64,000 nucleotides of DNA from the NCBI GenBank assembly GCA_043738095.1, contig JAYSZI010000123.1, forward strand, positions 70,396 through 134,395, in the 5' to 3' direction. Below are positions 8,183-21,330 of this stretch, in pieces; the first letter of the stretch is position 1, and each line of letters begins with the position of its first letter. Both the position numbers and the translations under genes were made by a program. The DNA comes from Lysobacter_K sp043738095. Its GTDB lineage: Bacteria > Pseudomonadota > Gammaproteobacteria > Xanthomonadales > Xanthomonadaceae. The notes below the pieces were generated by a model. It was not told the DNA's origin. It did no database searches and saw nothing but the letters and a program-made list of their open reading frames with translations.

Positions 8183-9676
8183 TCACGCCGCGCGATCGAT
8201 CAGCCACTGGCTCAGCAATCCGACCGGGCGGCCGGTCGCCATGCCGCGCTTGCCTTCGTCGTTGGCGACACCGGCGATATCCAGGTGCGCCCAGCGCTGA
8301 CCCTCGGTGAAGCGCGCCAGGAAGCAGCCGGCGGTGATCGCGCCGGCCCAGCGGCCGCCGATGTTGTAGACGTCGGCAAATGTGGACTCGAGCTGGGTCT
8401 GGTACTCGTCCCATAGCGGCAGGCGCCAGCCGCGATCGAACACGTGCTCGCCGGCACTGAGCAGCTCGTCGGCGAGATCGTCGTCCTTGCTCATGATGCC
8501 GCAGGCGTACTTGCCCAGCGCGATCACGCAGGCGCCGGTCAGGGTGGCGACGTCAAGCAGCGCGGCGGGTTCGAAACGCTGCGCATAGGTCAGCGCATCG
8601 CACAGGATCAGGCGACCTTCGGCATCGGTGTTGCCGACTTCGATGGTTTTGCCCGACATGCTGGTCAGCACGTCGGAGGGGCGGTAGCTGTCGGCGTCGG
8701 GCATGTTCTCGACCGCCGGCACGATCACCACCAGGTTGATGGGCAGCTGCATGCCGACCGCGGCCACGAACGTGCCCATGACGTTGGCGGCGCCGCACAT
8801 GTCGTACTTCATCTCCTCGATCCCACCCTGGGTCTTGAGGTTGATGCCACCCGTGTCGAAGGTGATGCCCTTGCCGACCATCACATAGGGCTTGGCGTCA
8901 CCGCCGTTGGTGTACTTGAGCACGATCAACTTGGGCGGATTGGCCGAGCCGCGCGACACCGCGAGCAGCGAACCCATGCCGAGCTCCTGCATCTGCGCGC
9001 GATCGAGCACCTCGCATTGGGTGTGATCGAAACGGCCGGCGAATTCCTGCGCCTGCGCGGCGAGATAGCCCGGGTTGCAGATGTTCGGCGGCAAGTTGCC
9101 GAGCTCGCGCGCGAACTTTACGCCGGCGGCAATCGCCTGGCCCTGCGCGAGCGCGGCGTCGTCATCGGCATCGGTGCCGATCGCGCGGATCGACAGCGTG
9201 CGCAGGCCGGGCTCGTCTTTCTTCTTGGCTTTGTCGCCGAGTGTGGCGATGTAGCGATAGCACGCATGATCAGCGGCAACTGCGGCCTGACGGATGGCCC
9301 AGGCGGTATCGCGGCTGCTCACGGTGACGTCGGACAGGGTGAACAACGCATGCGCGGCCGGGCCGGTCTTGAGCGCGCGCGCGGCATCGCCGGTGGCCTT
9401 GAGGTATTGCGGCACGCCGAACTTGGCGGCCTCGCCCAGGCCGACCACCAGCACGCGCGGCGCAGTGATGCCGGGCAGGTCGTGCAGCATCGCGGTCTTG
9501 CCGGTCTTGCCGCTCGCATCGCCGCGTTCCAGCAGTGTGCTGATGCGGCCGCCGCTGGCGTCGTCGAGAGCAAGTCCGGACGGCGTAAGGGTGTTATCGG
9601 CGAACGCGCCTATCACGATGCAGTCGGTGGTGACGGCAGCGGGCGCGTCGCGGTTCAGGTCGAATTCGAGGGCCAT
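8183..9676 (-). CDS. pepA: Leucyl aminopeptidase (cytosol aminopeptidase A)
   Basis: A dinuclear-metal M17 aminopeptidase that removes N-terminal residues from peptides; in E. coli PepA also binds DNA at cer and carAB. The 497-residue protein has the metal and catalytic motifs GKGITFDTGGINLK, MKYDMCGAA, NTDAEGRLILCDAL and LATLTGAC. The start MALEFDLNRDAP at 9676 was chosen because the open sequence upstream lacks family resemblance. It is divergent from lptF, with 183 bases between the starts. The Xer recombinase XerD, an accessory partner of PepA at cer in E. coli, is encoded nearby at 13123. Confidence 0.95.
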   Translation of the reverse strand: MALEFDLNRDAPAAVTTDCIVIGAFADNTLTPSGLALDDASGGRISTLLERGDASGKTGKTAMLHDLPGITAPRVLVVGLGEAAKFGVPQYLKATGDAARALKTGPAAHALFTLSDVTVSSRDTAWAIRQAAVAADHACYRYIATLGDKAKKKDEPGLRTLSIRAIGTDADDDAALAQGQAIAAGVKFARELGNLPPNICNPGYLAAQAQEFAGRFDHTQCEVLDRAQMQELGMGSLLAVSRGSANPPKLIVLKYTNGGDAKPYVMVGKGITFDTGGINLKTQGGIEEMKYDMCGAANVMGTFVAAVGMQLPINLVVIVPAVENMPDADSYRPSDVLTSMSGKTIEVGNTDAEGRLILCDALTYAQRFEPAALLDVATLTGACVIALGKYACGIMSKDDDLADELLSAGEHVFDRGWRLPLWDEYQTQLESTFADVYNIGGRWAGAITAGCFLARFTEGQRWAHLDIAGVANDEGKRGMATGRPVGLLSQWLIDRAA

Positions 9677-9859
9677 CCAACAGATTCCGGGCAGATATGA
9701 GGGGGGTTGTTTCCGTACAATCGCTCGGCGCAGTGCGGGCAAGCCCCTTGGGAGCAGCCCGCCTTCGGGGGTTTACCCCAGCGCGTGGCGCAATCCCTGC
9801 GCCATCGAACGAACCCCCGAGTCTAAAGCAACCGCCGCCGATGCCGAAGCCGAGCCCTG

Positions 9860-10954
9860 ATGCCCAAGCTTGACCGCTACCTGATCGGCGAATTCGCCCA
9901 GGCCACGTTTGCCACGTTGCTGGTGCTGTTGATCGTGAGCTTTGGGGCGGTGATCGCCGACGTGCTCGGCGACGTGGCCGCCGGGCGTGTACCGGTCGGG
10001 ATGATGCTGCCGCAGCTGGGTCTGGTGCTGCTGCGCTACCTGCCGCTGATCCTGCCGCTGGCGCTGATGCTGGGCATGATGCTGGCGGTGGGGCGGTTGT
10101 ACCGCGATTCGGAAATGCCGGTGATCGCCGCGGCCGGCGTCGGCCCGCGCCGGCTGCTGACGCCGGTGCTGTGGGTCGCGCTGCCGGTCGTGGCCGCGGT
10201 CGCGGCCTGCTCGCTGTGGCTGGGGCCGTGGGCCGAGCGCGTGTCCAAGCAGATGATCAACGAGGCCAGTCGGAACTTGATCGTGGCGGGGTTGGAGCCC
10301 GGGCGCTTCACCGGCTTGGCCGACGGCGGGGTGGTGTTTATCGGCAGCATGTCCAGCGACGGTAGCCGCTTCCGCCGGGTGTTCATCTATCGGCAATCCG
10401 ATGACCGTCTCGATGTCACCACCTCTGACGACGGTGAACTGGCGATCGACGAGAACGGCCATCGGTTCATCGTCCTCAACAACGGTTTTGAGGTCGAAGG
10501 GCCGCGCGCGAACGGTCGCGACTTCAACTTGATGCGCTACGTCCGCAACGAAGTGCAGTTGCCGAGCGGTGAAACCAAGTACGACCCCAAGGCCCCCGAC
10601 ATGCTGTCGACCTGGGCCTTGCTCAGCGATCCGCGTCCGGCGGCGAAGGCGCAGTTGCACAGCCGCATCGCGCCACCGCTGCTGACGCTGGCATTCGCGC
10701 TGCTGGCGGTGCCGCTGGCGCGCAGCACGCCGCGCCAGGCGCGCTATGGACGGATGCTGATGGGCTTTCTGACCTATCTGGTCGGCATGAACCTGATGCT
10801 GATGGGCGGCAAATGGCTGGAGAATGGCCGGCTGGCCCCGGAACTGGGCCTGTGGTGGCTGGTGCTGCCGCTGCTGGTGGGCGCGCTGTGGCTGTACTTC
10901 ACCGATGGCAGGCTGCGCCGGCCGCGTAATCGCCGCAAGGCGGCAACGGCATGA
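9860..10954 (+). CDS. lptF: LPS export ABC transporter permease LptF
   Basis: One of the two permeases of the LptB2FG transporter that extracts lipopolysaccharide from the inner membrane. The 364-residue protein has the YjgP/YjgQ layout: an N-terminal MPKLDRYLIGEFAQ segment, three membrane segments, a periplasmic jellyroll-like domain (about residues 130-260), and three C-terminal membrane segments. It ends 37 bases before lptG, and the order lptF-lptG divergent from pepA is as in E. coli. Confidence 0.95.
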   Translation: MPKLDRYLIGEFAQATFATLLVLLIVSFGAVIADVLGDVAAGRVPVGMMLPQLGLVLLRYLPLILPLALMLGMMLAVGRLYRDSEMPVIAAAGVGPRRLLTPVLWVALPVVAAVAACSLWLGPWAERVSKQMINEASRNLIVAGLEPGRFTGLADGGVVFIGSMSSDGSRFRRVFIYRQSDDRLDVTTSDDGELAIDENGHRFIVLNNGFEVEGPRANGRDFNLMRYVRNEVQLPSGETKYDPKAPDMLSTWALLSDPRPAAKAQLHSRIAPPLLTLAFALLAVPLARSTPRQARYGRMLMGFLTYLVGMNLMLMGGKWLENGRLAPELGLWWLVLPLLVGALWLYFTDGRLRRPRNRRKAATA

Positions 10955-10991
10955 CCCGTGCCGCGCGGGTCACGTCGCCGGGAGCGTCCGC

Positions 10992-12092
10992 ATGAAACCC
11001 TTTCCGAAGATCCACGATCTGTACATCGCCCGCATGGTGCTGGGCACGGTGCTGCTGACGTGGGCGGTGCTGCTTGGCCTGGATGTGATGCTGAGCCTGG
11101 TCAACGAGTTCGGCGACATCGGCAAGGGGCGCTATGGCTTCGGTCAAGCCGTGGTCTACATGGCCTTTACCGTGCCGCGGCGCGCCTACACGCTGTTCCC
11201 GACGTCGGCTGTGATCGGTGCGCTGATGGCGCTGGGGCAACTGGCGGCAACCTCCGAGTTGACCGCGCTGCGCGCGATCGGCTTGTCGCGGCGGCGGATC
11301 AGTCTTGCCGTCGCCGGCTCGCTGGTGTTGTTGACCGGGTTGATGGTCATCAGCGGCGAAACCGCCGGGCCGTGGGGACAACGCCGCGCCGACGCGCTCA
11401 AGGCCTCGGCCAAGTCCAACGACACCATCGTCGCGCGGTACTCCGGCCTGTGGGCGCGCGAGGGCGACGTGATCCTCAACGCCCAGGGCGGTGAACAGCG
11501 CGACGTCAACGGCGACCGCTGGCTGGAATTGCGCGACGTGCGCCTGTACGAATTCGACGACGACGGCCGGCTGCAATCGCTGGCCTTGGCCAAGGTGGCC
11601 GAACACCGCCCGGGCAAGTGGCTGCTGCGTGACGTCACCCGCACCACGTTCCAGGCCAAATCGGTCAGCCAGGCGCACGTCGCCGAGGAGCGTTGGGATT
11701 CCAAACTGGACGAGACCGCGCTCAGCGCCGACATTGACCACCCGCGCTACCTGACCTCGGGCAACCTCAGCGGGGCGATCGATTACCGCCAGCGCAATGG
11801 GCTGGATTCGAGCGAGTTCGAGGAGCATTACTGGGGACGCTGGTTCTACCCGATCAATGTGCTGGCGCTGTGCCTGGCGGCGATTCCGTTCGCGTTTGGC
11901 ACGTTGCGCAGCGGCGGTATGGGCAAGCGCCTGTTTATCGGGATTGTGTTTGCGCTGGGGTTTTGGCTGCTGCAGACGCAGTTCGTGCGGCTGGCGGGGG
12001 TGTTCAAGTTCGATTATCGCGTGGCGTATTTGATGCCGACGATGATCATGTTGGGTGTGTCGTTTTGGTTGTTTCGCAAGCGTAGCGGGTGA
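10992..12092 (+). CDS. lptG: LPS export ABC transporter permease LptG
   Basis: Partner of LptF in the LPS extractor. The 366-residue protein starts MKPFPKIHDLYIARMVL at 10992 (the frame is open far upstream, but inside lptF). It has the same six-helix arrangement with a central periplasmic domain (VILNAQGG, WLELRDVRLYEFDDDGRL) and the C-terminal RSGGMGKRLFIGIV membrane region characteristic of LptG. It probably forms one operon with lptF. The 526 bases after its stop hold only repeats before the convergent RDD gene. Confidence 0.95.
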   Translation: MKPFPKIHDLYIARMVLGTVLLTWAVLLGLDVMLSLVNEFGDIGKGRYGFGQAVVYMAFTVPRRAYTLFPTSAVIGALMALGQLAATSELTALRAIGLSRRRISLAVAGSLVLLTGLMVISGETAGPWGQRRADALKASAKSNDTIVARYSGLWAREGDVILNAQGGEQRDVNGDRWLELRDVRLYEFDDDGRLQSLALAKVAEHRPGKWLLRDVTRTTFQAKSVSQAHVAEERWDSKLDETALSADIDHPRYLTSGNLSGAIDYRQRNGLDSSEFEEHYWGRWFYPINVLALCLAAIPFAFGTLRSGGMGKRLFIGIVFALGFWLLQTQFVRLAGVFKFDYRVAYLMPTMIMLGVSFWLFRKRSG

Positions 12093-12189
12093 GTGGATGC
12101 GGCCTGCTGGCCAACTGGCTCGCGCCGTGCGAACGGGGTAGAGGGTCTTGTGGCGTTGAACAGGTGGGCTAAGGAACGTCTGATTAAGT

Positions 12190-12232
12190 TGATTCCGTTC
12201 GTGGTGAGCTTGTCGAACCATGAATGGAATCA
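12190..12232. repeat. Dispersed palindrome of the gacaagctcaccacgaac type
   Basis: The stretch gattccgttcgtggtgagct continues into tgtcgaaccatgaatggaatc, with gattcc/ggaatc at its ends. It resembles a dispersed intergenic repeat of pseudomonads and xanthomonads whose spurious translation reads MVRQAHHER, and that translation is present here on the minus strand. This is recognised from memory, not from a search. Confidence 0.65.
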
Positions 12233-12287
12233 ACGGACTGCGACACTCTCGTCGACCGGGCTTTCGACTTGTTCGGACTTTCCCTAA

Positions 12288-12480
12288 GCAACCGCAAAAA
12301 GCTTCCGCCGTAGGCGGGTCACTTTCTTTGAAGGGCCAAAGAAAGTAACCAAAGAAAGGCCCTTCCCCGACAGGGCGAACTTAACCCTGCGGGGCACCGT
12401 CGGGATTTTCCGACTCGCCATCCTGGCTCGGTCGGAAAACGGCGCACATCCATGTGCGCCGCCCTCCGGGTCTGCGTGCA
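12288..12480. repeat. Dispersed repeat unit with two hairpins
   Basis: A perfect 10-bp stem actttctttg/caaagaaagt with a 6-base loop (12321-12346) is followed by a second copy of the motif (aaccaaagaaaggccc) and, at 12441-12460, an 8-bp stem ggcgcaca/tgtgcgcc. Similar units occur widely in Xanthomonadaceae intergenic DNA and yield spurious short proteins rich in TFFG and KKVTR. It lies in the lptG-RDD gap and carries no gene. Confidence 0.7.
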
Positions 12481-12506
12481 TGGCGCGCAGTTATGGATGT
12501 TTGATT

Positions 12507-12600
12507 GCAACGGCAACGGCAACGGCAACGGCAACCGCAACCGCAGCGGCAGCGGCAGCGGCAGCGGCAGCGGCAACGCAACGGCAACCGCAACGCAACC
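12507..12600. repeat. Hexanucleotide tandem repeat aacggc/agcggc
   Basis: A run of about 15 imperfect hexamers drifts from aacggc to accgca and agcggc and back. It sits directly downstream of the RDD gene stop. Low-complexity open frames exist in several registers and were not called as genes. Confidence 0.9.
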
Positions 12601-12618
12601 GTCTCCAGCGGTAAACCG

Positions 12619-13092
12619 CTATTTGTGCTTCGCCTCGCGCTGCATGCGCGTGCCGCTGGCGCGGTCGTGCCAGGTCAGCTGGTCGCGATCGATCCAGGCC
12701 CACCAGAACCCGAGCCCGCCCAGCAGCATCGAAACGGTGCCGACGAGATATCGCACCAGCGCCGCGCGCCACGTCGGCGCACTGCCGTCGGCCGCGTACA
12801 CGCGCAAACGCCACGGGCGCATGCCCAGCGTCTGTCCGCCGCGGCGCCAACTCACGATCGCGTAGGCGCCGGTCAGTGCCCAGCACAACAGCCACAAGCC
12901 CAGTTGCGGCGCGCTAAACGGCGCCAGCGGCTGCTGCTCATTGGCGGTGAGGAACGCCGCCGCGGCCGCCATCCACAGCGCCACCATCGGCCAGAGGTCG
13001 TAGAACAGCGCCAGCCAGCGCCAACCGATCAGCGCCGCGGGCTGGCGTGGGGTCTGGGTGGGTGAGTCTTGCAAAGGTTCGCTCGATGCCAT
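12619..13092 (-). CDS. RDD family membrane protein
   Basis: A 157-residue inner-membrane protein of unknown transport or structural role. It has three to four hydrophobic segments (LWPMVALWMAAAAAF, LGLWLLCWALTGAYAI, VSMLLGGLGFWWAW). The RDD signature is modified: W-RWLALFYDLW stands in place of the usual R-x-x-A-x-x-D. The WRRGGQTLGMRPWRLRV segment and the C-terminal LTWHDRASGTR motif are well conserved family marks. It is divergent from xerD, with only 30 bases between the starts used here, so their promoters overlap. Confidence 0.88.
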   Translation of the reverse strand: MASSEPLQDSPTQTPRQPAALIGWRWLALFYDLWPMVALWMAAAAAFLTANEQQPLAPFSAPQLGLWLLCWALTGAYAIVSWRRGGQTLGMRPWRLRVYAADGSAPTWRAALVRYLVGTVSMLLGGLGFWWAWIDRDQLTWHDRASGTRMQREAKHK

Positions 13093-13122
13093 CGCAAAAG
13101 GATAATCGCTAAGCTGCGGGCG

Positions 13123-14076
13123 ATGATTTCGCGCACGCCGTCCGAACGCCGCACGCAGGCCATGGCATCGCCGCCGACGCCGGAAGCCGACGCTGTCGCG
13201 ATCGACCGCTTCCTCGATGCGCTGTGGGCTGAAAACGGTCTCGCCCAGCCCAGCCTAGACAGCTACCGGCGCGACTTGCAGGGTTTCGCGCGCTGGCGCG
13301 AGGGGCGCGGCGGGGGACTTTCCGGGGCTGACCGCGCTGCGTTGTTCGATTACCTGGCGTGGCGCGCGCGCGAAAATTACTCCCCGCGCAGCAACGCACG
13401 CTTGTTGTCGGCGTTGCGCGCTTACTTCTCCTGGTGCGTGCGCTTGGGCGTGCGTAGCGACGATCCAACCGCGCTGTTGCAACCGCCGAAATTGCCGCGC
13501 TCTCTGCCCAAGGCGCTGACCGAAAGCGAGATCGAGGCCTTGCTCGCCGCGCCCGACATCGAGACGCCGCTGGGCTTGCGCGACCGCGCAATGGTCGAGC
13601 TGATGTATGCGTGTGGTCTGCGCGCAAGCGAATTGGTCAACCTGCCGTCGACCGCCGTGAACCTGCGCCAGGGCGTGCTGCGGGTGATGGGTAAAGGCGC
13701 GAAGGAACGGCTGGTGCCGTTGGGCGAGGAGGCCCAGCATTGGCTGGAACGCTATCTCGCACAGTCGCGGCCGCAGCTGGCCGGCGCGCGCGCGGTGGCG
13801 TGGCTGTTTATCGCCCACAGCGGGGAGCCGCCGAGCCGCCAGCAGTTCTGGCACCTGGTGAAGCGTTACGCCGTCGTGGCCGGTATCGACCCGCGCAAGA
13901 TCAGCCCACACGGCCTGCGCCATAGCTTCGCCACGCACTTGCTCAACCACGGCGCCGACCTGCGCGCGCTGCAGATGCTGCTCGGCCACAGCTCGCTGTC
14001 GACCACCCAGATCTACACGCTGGTGGCGCGCGAGCAGCTCAAGAAATTGCATGCCAAACACCATCCGCGCGGCTGA
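13123..14076 (+). CDS. xerD: Site-specific tyrosine recombinase XerD
   Basis: Resolves chromosome dimers at dif together with XerC under FtsK control. The 317-residue protein (ATG 13123; an alternative at 13162 gives 304 residues) has a SAM-like N-terminal domain (FLDALWAENGLAQPSLDSYRRDL) and the full tyrosine recombinase set: Arg in CGLRASELVNL, Lys in MGKGAKERLVP, the HGLRHSFATHLL motif, a His in LLGHSSLSTTQIYT and the catalytic Tyr there. The ending KKLHAKHHPRG is characteristic of XerD rather than XerC. The following dsbC gene repeats the E. coli order. Confidence 0.95.
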   Translation: MISRTPSERRTQAMASPPTPEADAVAIDRFLDALWAENGLAQPSLDSYRRDLQGFARWREGRGGGLSGADRAALFDYLAWRARENYSPRSNARLLSALRAYFSWCVRLGVRSDDPTALLQPPKLPRSLPKALTESEIEALLAAPDIETPLGLRDRAMVELMYACGLRASELVNLPSTAVNLRQGVLRVMGKGAKERLVPLGEEAQHWLERYLAQSRPQLAGARAVAWLFIAHSGEPPSRQQFWHLVKRYAVVAGIDPRKISPHGLRHSFATHLLNHGADLRALQMLLGHSSLSTTQIYTLVAREQLKKLHAKHHPRG

Positions 14077-14211
14077 ACGCGGCGGGGAGGTCACCGTCTC
14101 TCTCCTCTTTCCGGGGCATCGCAGCCCGGCGCCAGTTCATCCGGGCGTGCCACAATCGCGGAACATTCACCCGCCTGGGCGGTCCTAACCGCCTCCTGCA
14201 AGGATTTCTTG

Positions 14212-15063
14212 ATGAAGCGCATCCTCCTCGCCGTCATCGGCGCGTTCAGCCTGTCCGCCTGTGCCCAGGCGCCTGATGCGGGCAAAGCACCCGGCACGCA
14301 GGCCAGCACCGCCAGCGTCGCGGCGACCCCCGCAAAAAAAGCGGTCGCGGGCACCCCGGAAGCACGCGCGATTGAGGCTATCCGTCTGCTCAACCCGCAG
14401 GTGAAGGTCGACCGGGTCGGCAAGGCGCCGTTACCGGGTTTCCAGGAGGCACTGGTCGGCGGCCAGGTGGTGTACGTCAGCGACGACGGCCGTTACCTGT
14501 TCCTGCCCGGTTCCGGTGGCGCGCTGTTCGACGCCAACAACCAGAAAAACCTGAGCGAGGTCGCGCTTGCCGGTATGCGCAAGGAACTGCTGCAGACGAT
14601 CCCGGCCAGCGAGCGGATCGTGTTCGCGCCGCCGAATCCGAAGCACACCGTGACCGTGTTTACCGACGTCGAGTGTGGTTACTGCCGCAAGCTGCACAAC
14701 GAGATGGCCGAGTACAACAAGCAGGGCATCGCGATCGAATATCTCGCATTCCCGCGCATGGGTATCGGCAGCGAGGACTACAAGAAGATGGTGTCGGTCT
14801 GGTGCGCGCCCGACCGAAAGGCGGCGCTGACCGCAGCCAAGAATGCGGGCCGCGTCGCCAACAAGGACTGCAAGAACTCCGTGAACATGCAGTACGACGT
14901 CGGCCAGCGCGCCGGCCTCACAGGCACGCCGATGATCCTGGCCGCGGACGGCACCCAAATGGGGGGGGGCTACATTCCGGCGGCGGCGCTGCGCGCGGCG
15001 CTGGACAAGCTCGCGGCCGAAGCCAAGCCCGCGGTCACCGCGGCAAAGGCCGACGAGGCCTGA
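14212..15063 (+). CDS. dsbC: DsbC-type thiol:disulfide isomerase, probable lipoprotein
   Basis: Corrects wrong disulfides in the periplasm. The 283-residue protein has a lipoprotein-type signal (LAVIGAFSLSAC, so Cys18 is probably acylated), a 40-residue Ala/Pro-rich linker, the DsbC dimerisation domain and a thioredoxin domain with the active site CGYC in TDVECGYCRKLH. A second Cys pair (VWCAPD and KDCKNS) matches the structural disulfide of DsbC, and the cis-proline stretch is LTGTPMI. The start is MKRIL at 14212; a TTG three bases upstream is less likely. Confidence 0.93.
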   Translation: MKRILLAVIGAFSLSACAQAPDAGKAPGTQASTASVAATPAKKAVAGTPEARAIEAIRLLNPQVKVDRVGKAPLPGFQEALVGGQVVYVSDDGRYLFLPGSGGALFDANNQKNLSEVALAGMRKELLQTIPASERIVFAPPNPKHTVTVFTDVECGYCRKLHNEMAEYNKQGIAIEYLAFPRMGIGSEDYKKMVSVWCAPDRKAALTAAKNAGRVANKDCKNSVNMQYDVGQRAGLTGTPMILAADGTQMGGGYIPAAALRAALDKLAAEAKPAVTAAKADEA

Positions 15064-15103
15064 TCGGTCTGCAGTCGCAAGCGGACCACCTCGGCCCCAC
15101 CCG

Positions 15104-15124
15104 CCGCCGCCTCCCGGGCGGCGG
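15104..15124 (+). terminator. GC-rich hairpin after dsbC
   Basis: A perfect 8-bp stem ccgccgcc/ggcggcgg with a 5-base loop lies 40 bases after the dsbC stop and is followed by tgtcgtttc, a weak T-tract. It probably ends dsbC transcription. A candidate -10 box for purL (tacaat, 15176-15181) lies downstream, without a good -35. Confidence 0.5.
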
Positions 15125-15211
15125 TGTCGTTTCAGGCCGGGGTTCCAGCAGCCGGACCATCGCCGTGACCTCCGCTACAATGACCGGCCCGTCGACCCCG
15201 GTTCACCGGAC

Positions 15212-19423
<4,212 letters not shown>

Positions 19424-19494
19424 GGCCGCGCGCGCCGCGACGGGCGCGCCGTCCGACCTGCTAAAGTCGGTTGCGCAAGGCTTTGGAGGTCGTA

Positions 19495-21222
19495 GTGAAC
19501 GCAGCAACGGATCACATGGACAACGCAAATACGGTCGTCGAAACCGTCGACGACCGCATCGTCGAGGCGTTGCTGACAAAGGGCCGCCTCAAGGACGCCG
19601 ACCTCGTCCGTGCGCGCCGGCTACAGGAAGAAACCGGCGGCAGTCTGCTCGCGTTGCTGGCCCGTCTAGGGCTCGTGTCCGAGCGTGACCATGCCGAAAC
19701 CGTGGCCGAGGTGCTCAACCTGCCGTTGGTCAGTGTCAAGGACGCGCCAGAATTGCCGCCCGAAGGCGTCGCCCTCAGCACCAAGTTCATGAAGCAGTTC
19801 CACGTCTGCGCGGTCGCCGAGAGCGAAACCGCCGTGGACGTCCTGGTAGCCGATCCGCAGGACGCCTACACCCTCGATGCGGTGCGCCTGGCGGTGCAGC
19901 GCGAAGTGCGCCCGCTGGTGGCGTTGCGGTCGGAGATCGACGACCTGGTCGAGCGTTGGCACGGCCAGGGCCGCAGCGCGATGGGTGCGATCGTCGAGAC
20001 CGCCGAAGGCGAGGGCAGTGACCTCGACGACGTCGAGCATCTGCGCGACCTCGCCTCGGAAGCGCCGGTGATCCGGCTGGTAAACCTGGTGATCCAGCGC
20101 GCGGTCGAGTTGCGTGCGTCCGATATCCACATCGAACCATTCGAGACCCGGCTCAAGGTGCGCTACCGCGTCGACGGCGTGCTCGCCGAGGGCGAGAGTC
20201 CGCCGGCCAACCTCACCGCGGCGGTGATCAGCCGCATCAAGATCATGGCCAAGCTCAACATCGCCGAGCGCCGGTTGCCGCAGGATGGCCGCATCATGCT
20301 GCGCGTGCAGGGCAAGGAACTCGACCTGCGCGTAAGCACGGTGCCGACCGCGCACGGTGAGTCGGTGGTGATGCGCCTGCTCGATCGTGAAACGGTGGTG
20401 CTCGACTTCCACCAGCTCGGTTTCACCGACGAATTCCTGCCGCAGTTCGAGCACGTGCTGCAGCAGCCGCATGGCATCTTGCTGGTCACCGGCCCGACCG
20501 GCTCGGGCAAAACCACCACGCTGTACACCGCGCTGAGCAGACTCAACACGGCCAACGTCAAGATCATCACGGTCGAAGACCCGGTCGAATACCAGATCGA
20601 AGGCATCAACCAGATCCAGGCCAAGCCGCAGATCGGCCTCGACTTCGCTCATGCGCTGCGTTCGATCGTGCGCCAGGATCCGGACATCATCATGATCGGC
20701 GAGATGCGCGATCTGGAGACCGCGCGCATCGCGATCCAGTCAGCGCTGACGGGTCATCTGGTGCTGAGCACGCTGCACACCAACAACGCCGCCGGCGGTA
20801 TCACCCGCCTGCTCGACATGGGCGTTGAGGACTATCTGCTGACCTCGACCATTAACGGCATCCTTGCCCAGCGCCTGGTGCGCCGGCTGGAGCCCACCCA
20901 CGCCGAGCGCTACCTCGCCTCACCCGAGGAGATCGAGAAGTTCGGCCTGCGCCGGCACCAGCCAGAGGGCGACATTTACCTATACCACCCGCGCGGCTCG
21001 GCGCTGGCGCCTACCGGCTACAAGGGTCGCTCCACCATCATGGAATTCATGGTGATGAATGACGAGCTGCGACGCGCGGTGATGCGTCACGCCGGCATGG
21101 GGGAGCTGGAACAGATCGCCCGCACCGCCGGCATGCGCACGATGTACGAGGACGGCATCATCAAGGCGCTGGCCGGGGTGACCACGATCGAGGAAGTGCT
21201 GCGCGTGACCGAGGACGGCTGA
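19495..21222 (+). CDS. gspE: Type II secretion ATPase GspE (XpsE-like)
   Basis: Cytoplasmic hexameric ATPase that powers pseudopilus assembly. I chose the GTG at 19495 because tttggaggt lies just upstream; this gives 575 residues. The N-terminal domain is MshEN-like (residues 10-150). The ATPase domain has Walker A GPTGSGKTTT, the Asp box VEDPVEYQIEGINQ, Walker B RQDPDIIMIGEMRD and the His box LHTNNA. The C-terminal metal-binding subdomain that usually carries two Cys-x-x-Cys pairs is present in outline, but no cysteines are visible between AQRLVRRLEP and YKGRSTIMEF. The first gene of the T2SS set, it is followed by a hairpin and an autotransporter rather than directly by gspF. Confidence 0.95.
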   Translation: MNAATDHMDNANTVVETVDDRIVEALLTKGRLKDADLVRARRLQEETGGSLLALLARLGLVSERDHAETVAEVLNLPLVSVKDAPELPPEGVALSTKFMKQFHVCAVAESETAVDVLVADPQDAYTLDAVRLAVQREVRPLVALRSEIDDLVERWHGQGRSAMGAIVETAEGEGSDLDDVEHLRDLASEAPVIRLVNLVIQRAVELRASDIHIEPFETRLKVRYRVDGVLAEGESPPANLTAAVISRIKIMAKLNIAERRLPQDGRIMLRVQGKELDLRVSTVPTAHGESVVMRLLDRETVVLDFHQLGFTDEFLPQFEHVLQQPHGILLVTGPTGSGKTTTLYTALSRLNTANVKIITVEDPVEYQIEGINQIQAKPQIGLDFAHALRSIVRQDPDIIMIGEMRDLETARIAIQSALTGHLVLSTLHTNNAAGGITRLLDMGVEDYLLTSTINGILAQRLVRRLEPTHAERYLASPEEIEKFGLRRHQPEGDIYLYHPRGSALAPTGYKGRSTIMEFMVMNDELRRAVMRHAGMGELEQIARTAGMRTMYEDGIIKALAGVTTIEEVLRVTEDG

Positions 21223-21259
21223 CACCACGGGGTCGCCGACTTATAAAACCCCACCCTCT

Positions 21260-21279
21260 GAAGCCGGTCTGCCGGCTTC
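21260..21279 (+). terminator. Hairpin between gspE and the autotransporter gene
   Basis: A perfect 8-bp stem gaagccgg/ccggcttc with a tctg loop lies 38 bases after the gspE stop. It is followed by tgcggttcgcatttt, so it lacks an immediate T-run. It could reduce read-through from gspE into the downstream genes. Confidence 0.45.
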
Positions 21280-21330
21280 TGCGGTTCGCATTTTCAAGCA
21301 ACCCAAATCCGATAAAAGGGCTTCATCTTT

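Noticed and set aside
12284..12576. Short frames in the lptG-RDD gap reading TFFGPSKKVTR or low-complexity Pro/Leu
   Set aside because: They are translations of dispersed and hexameric repeats.
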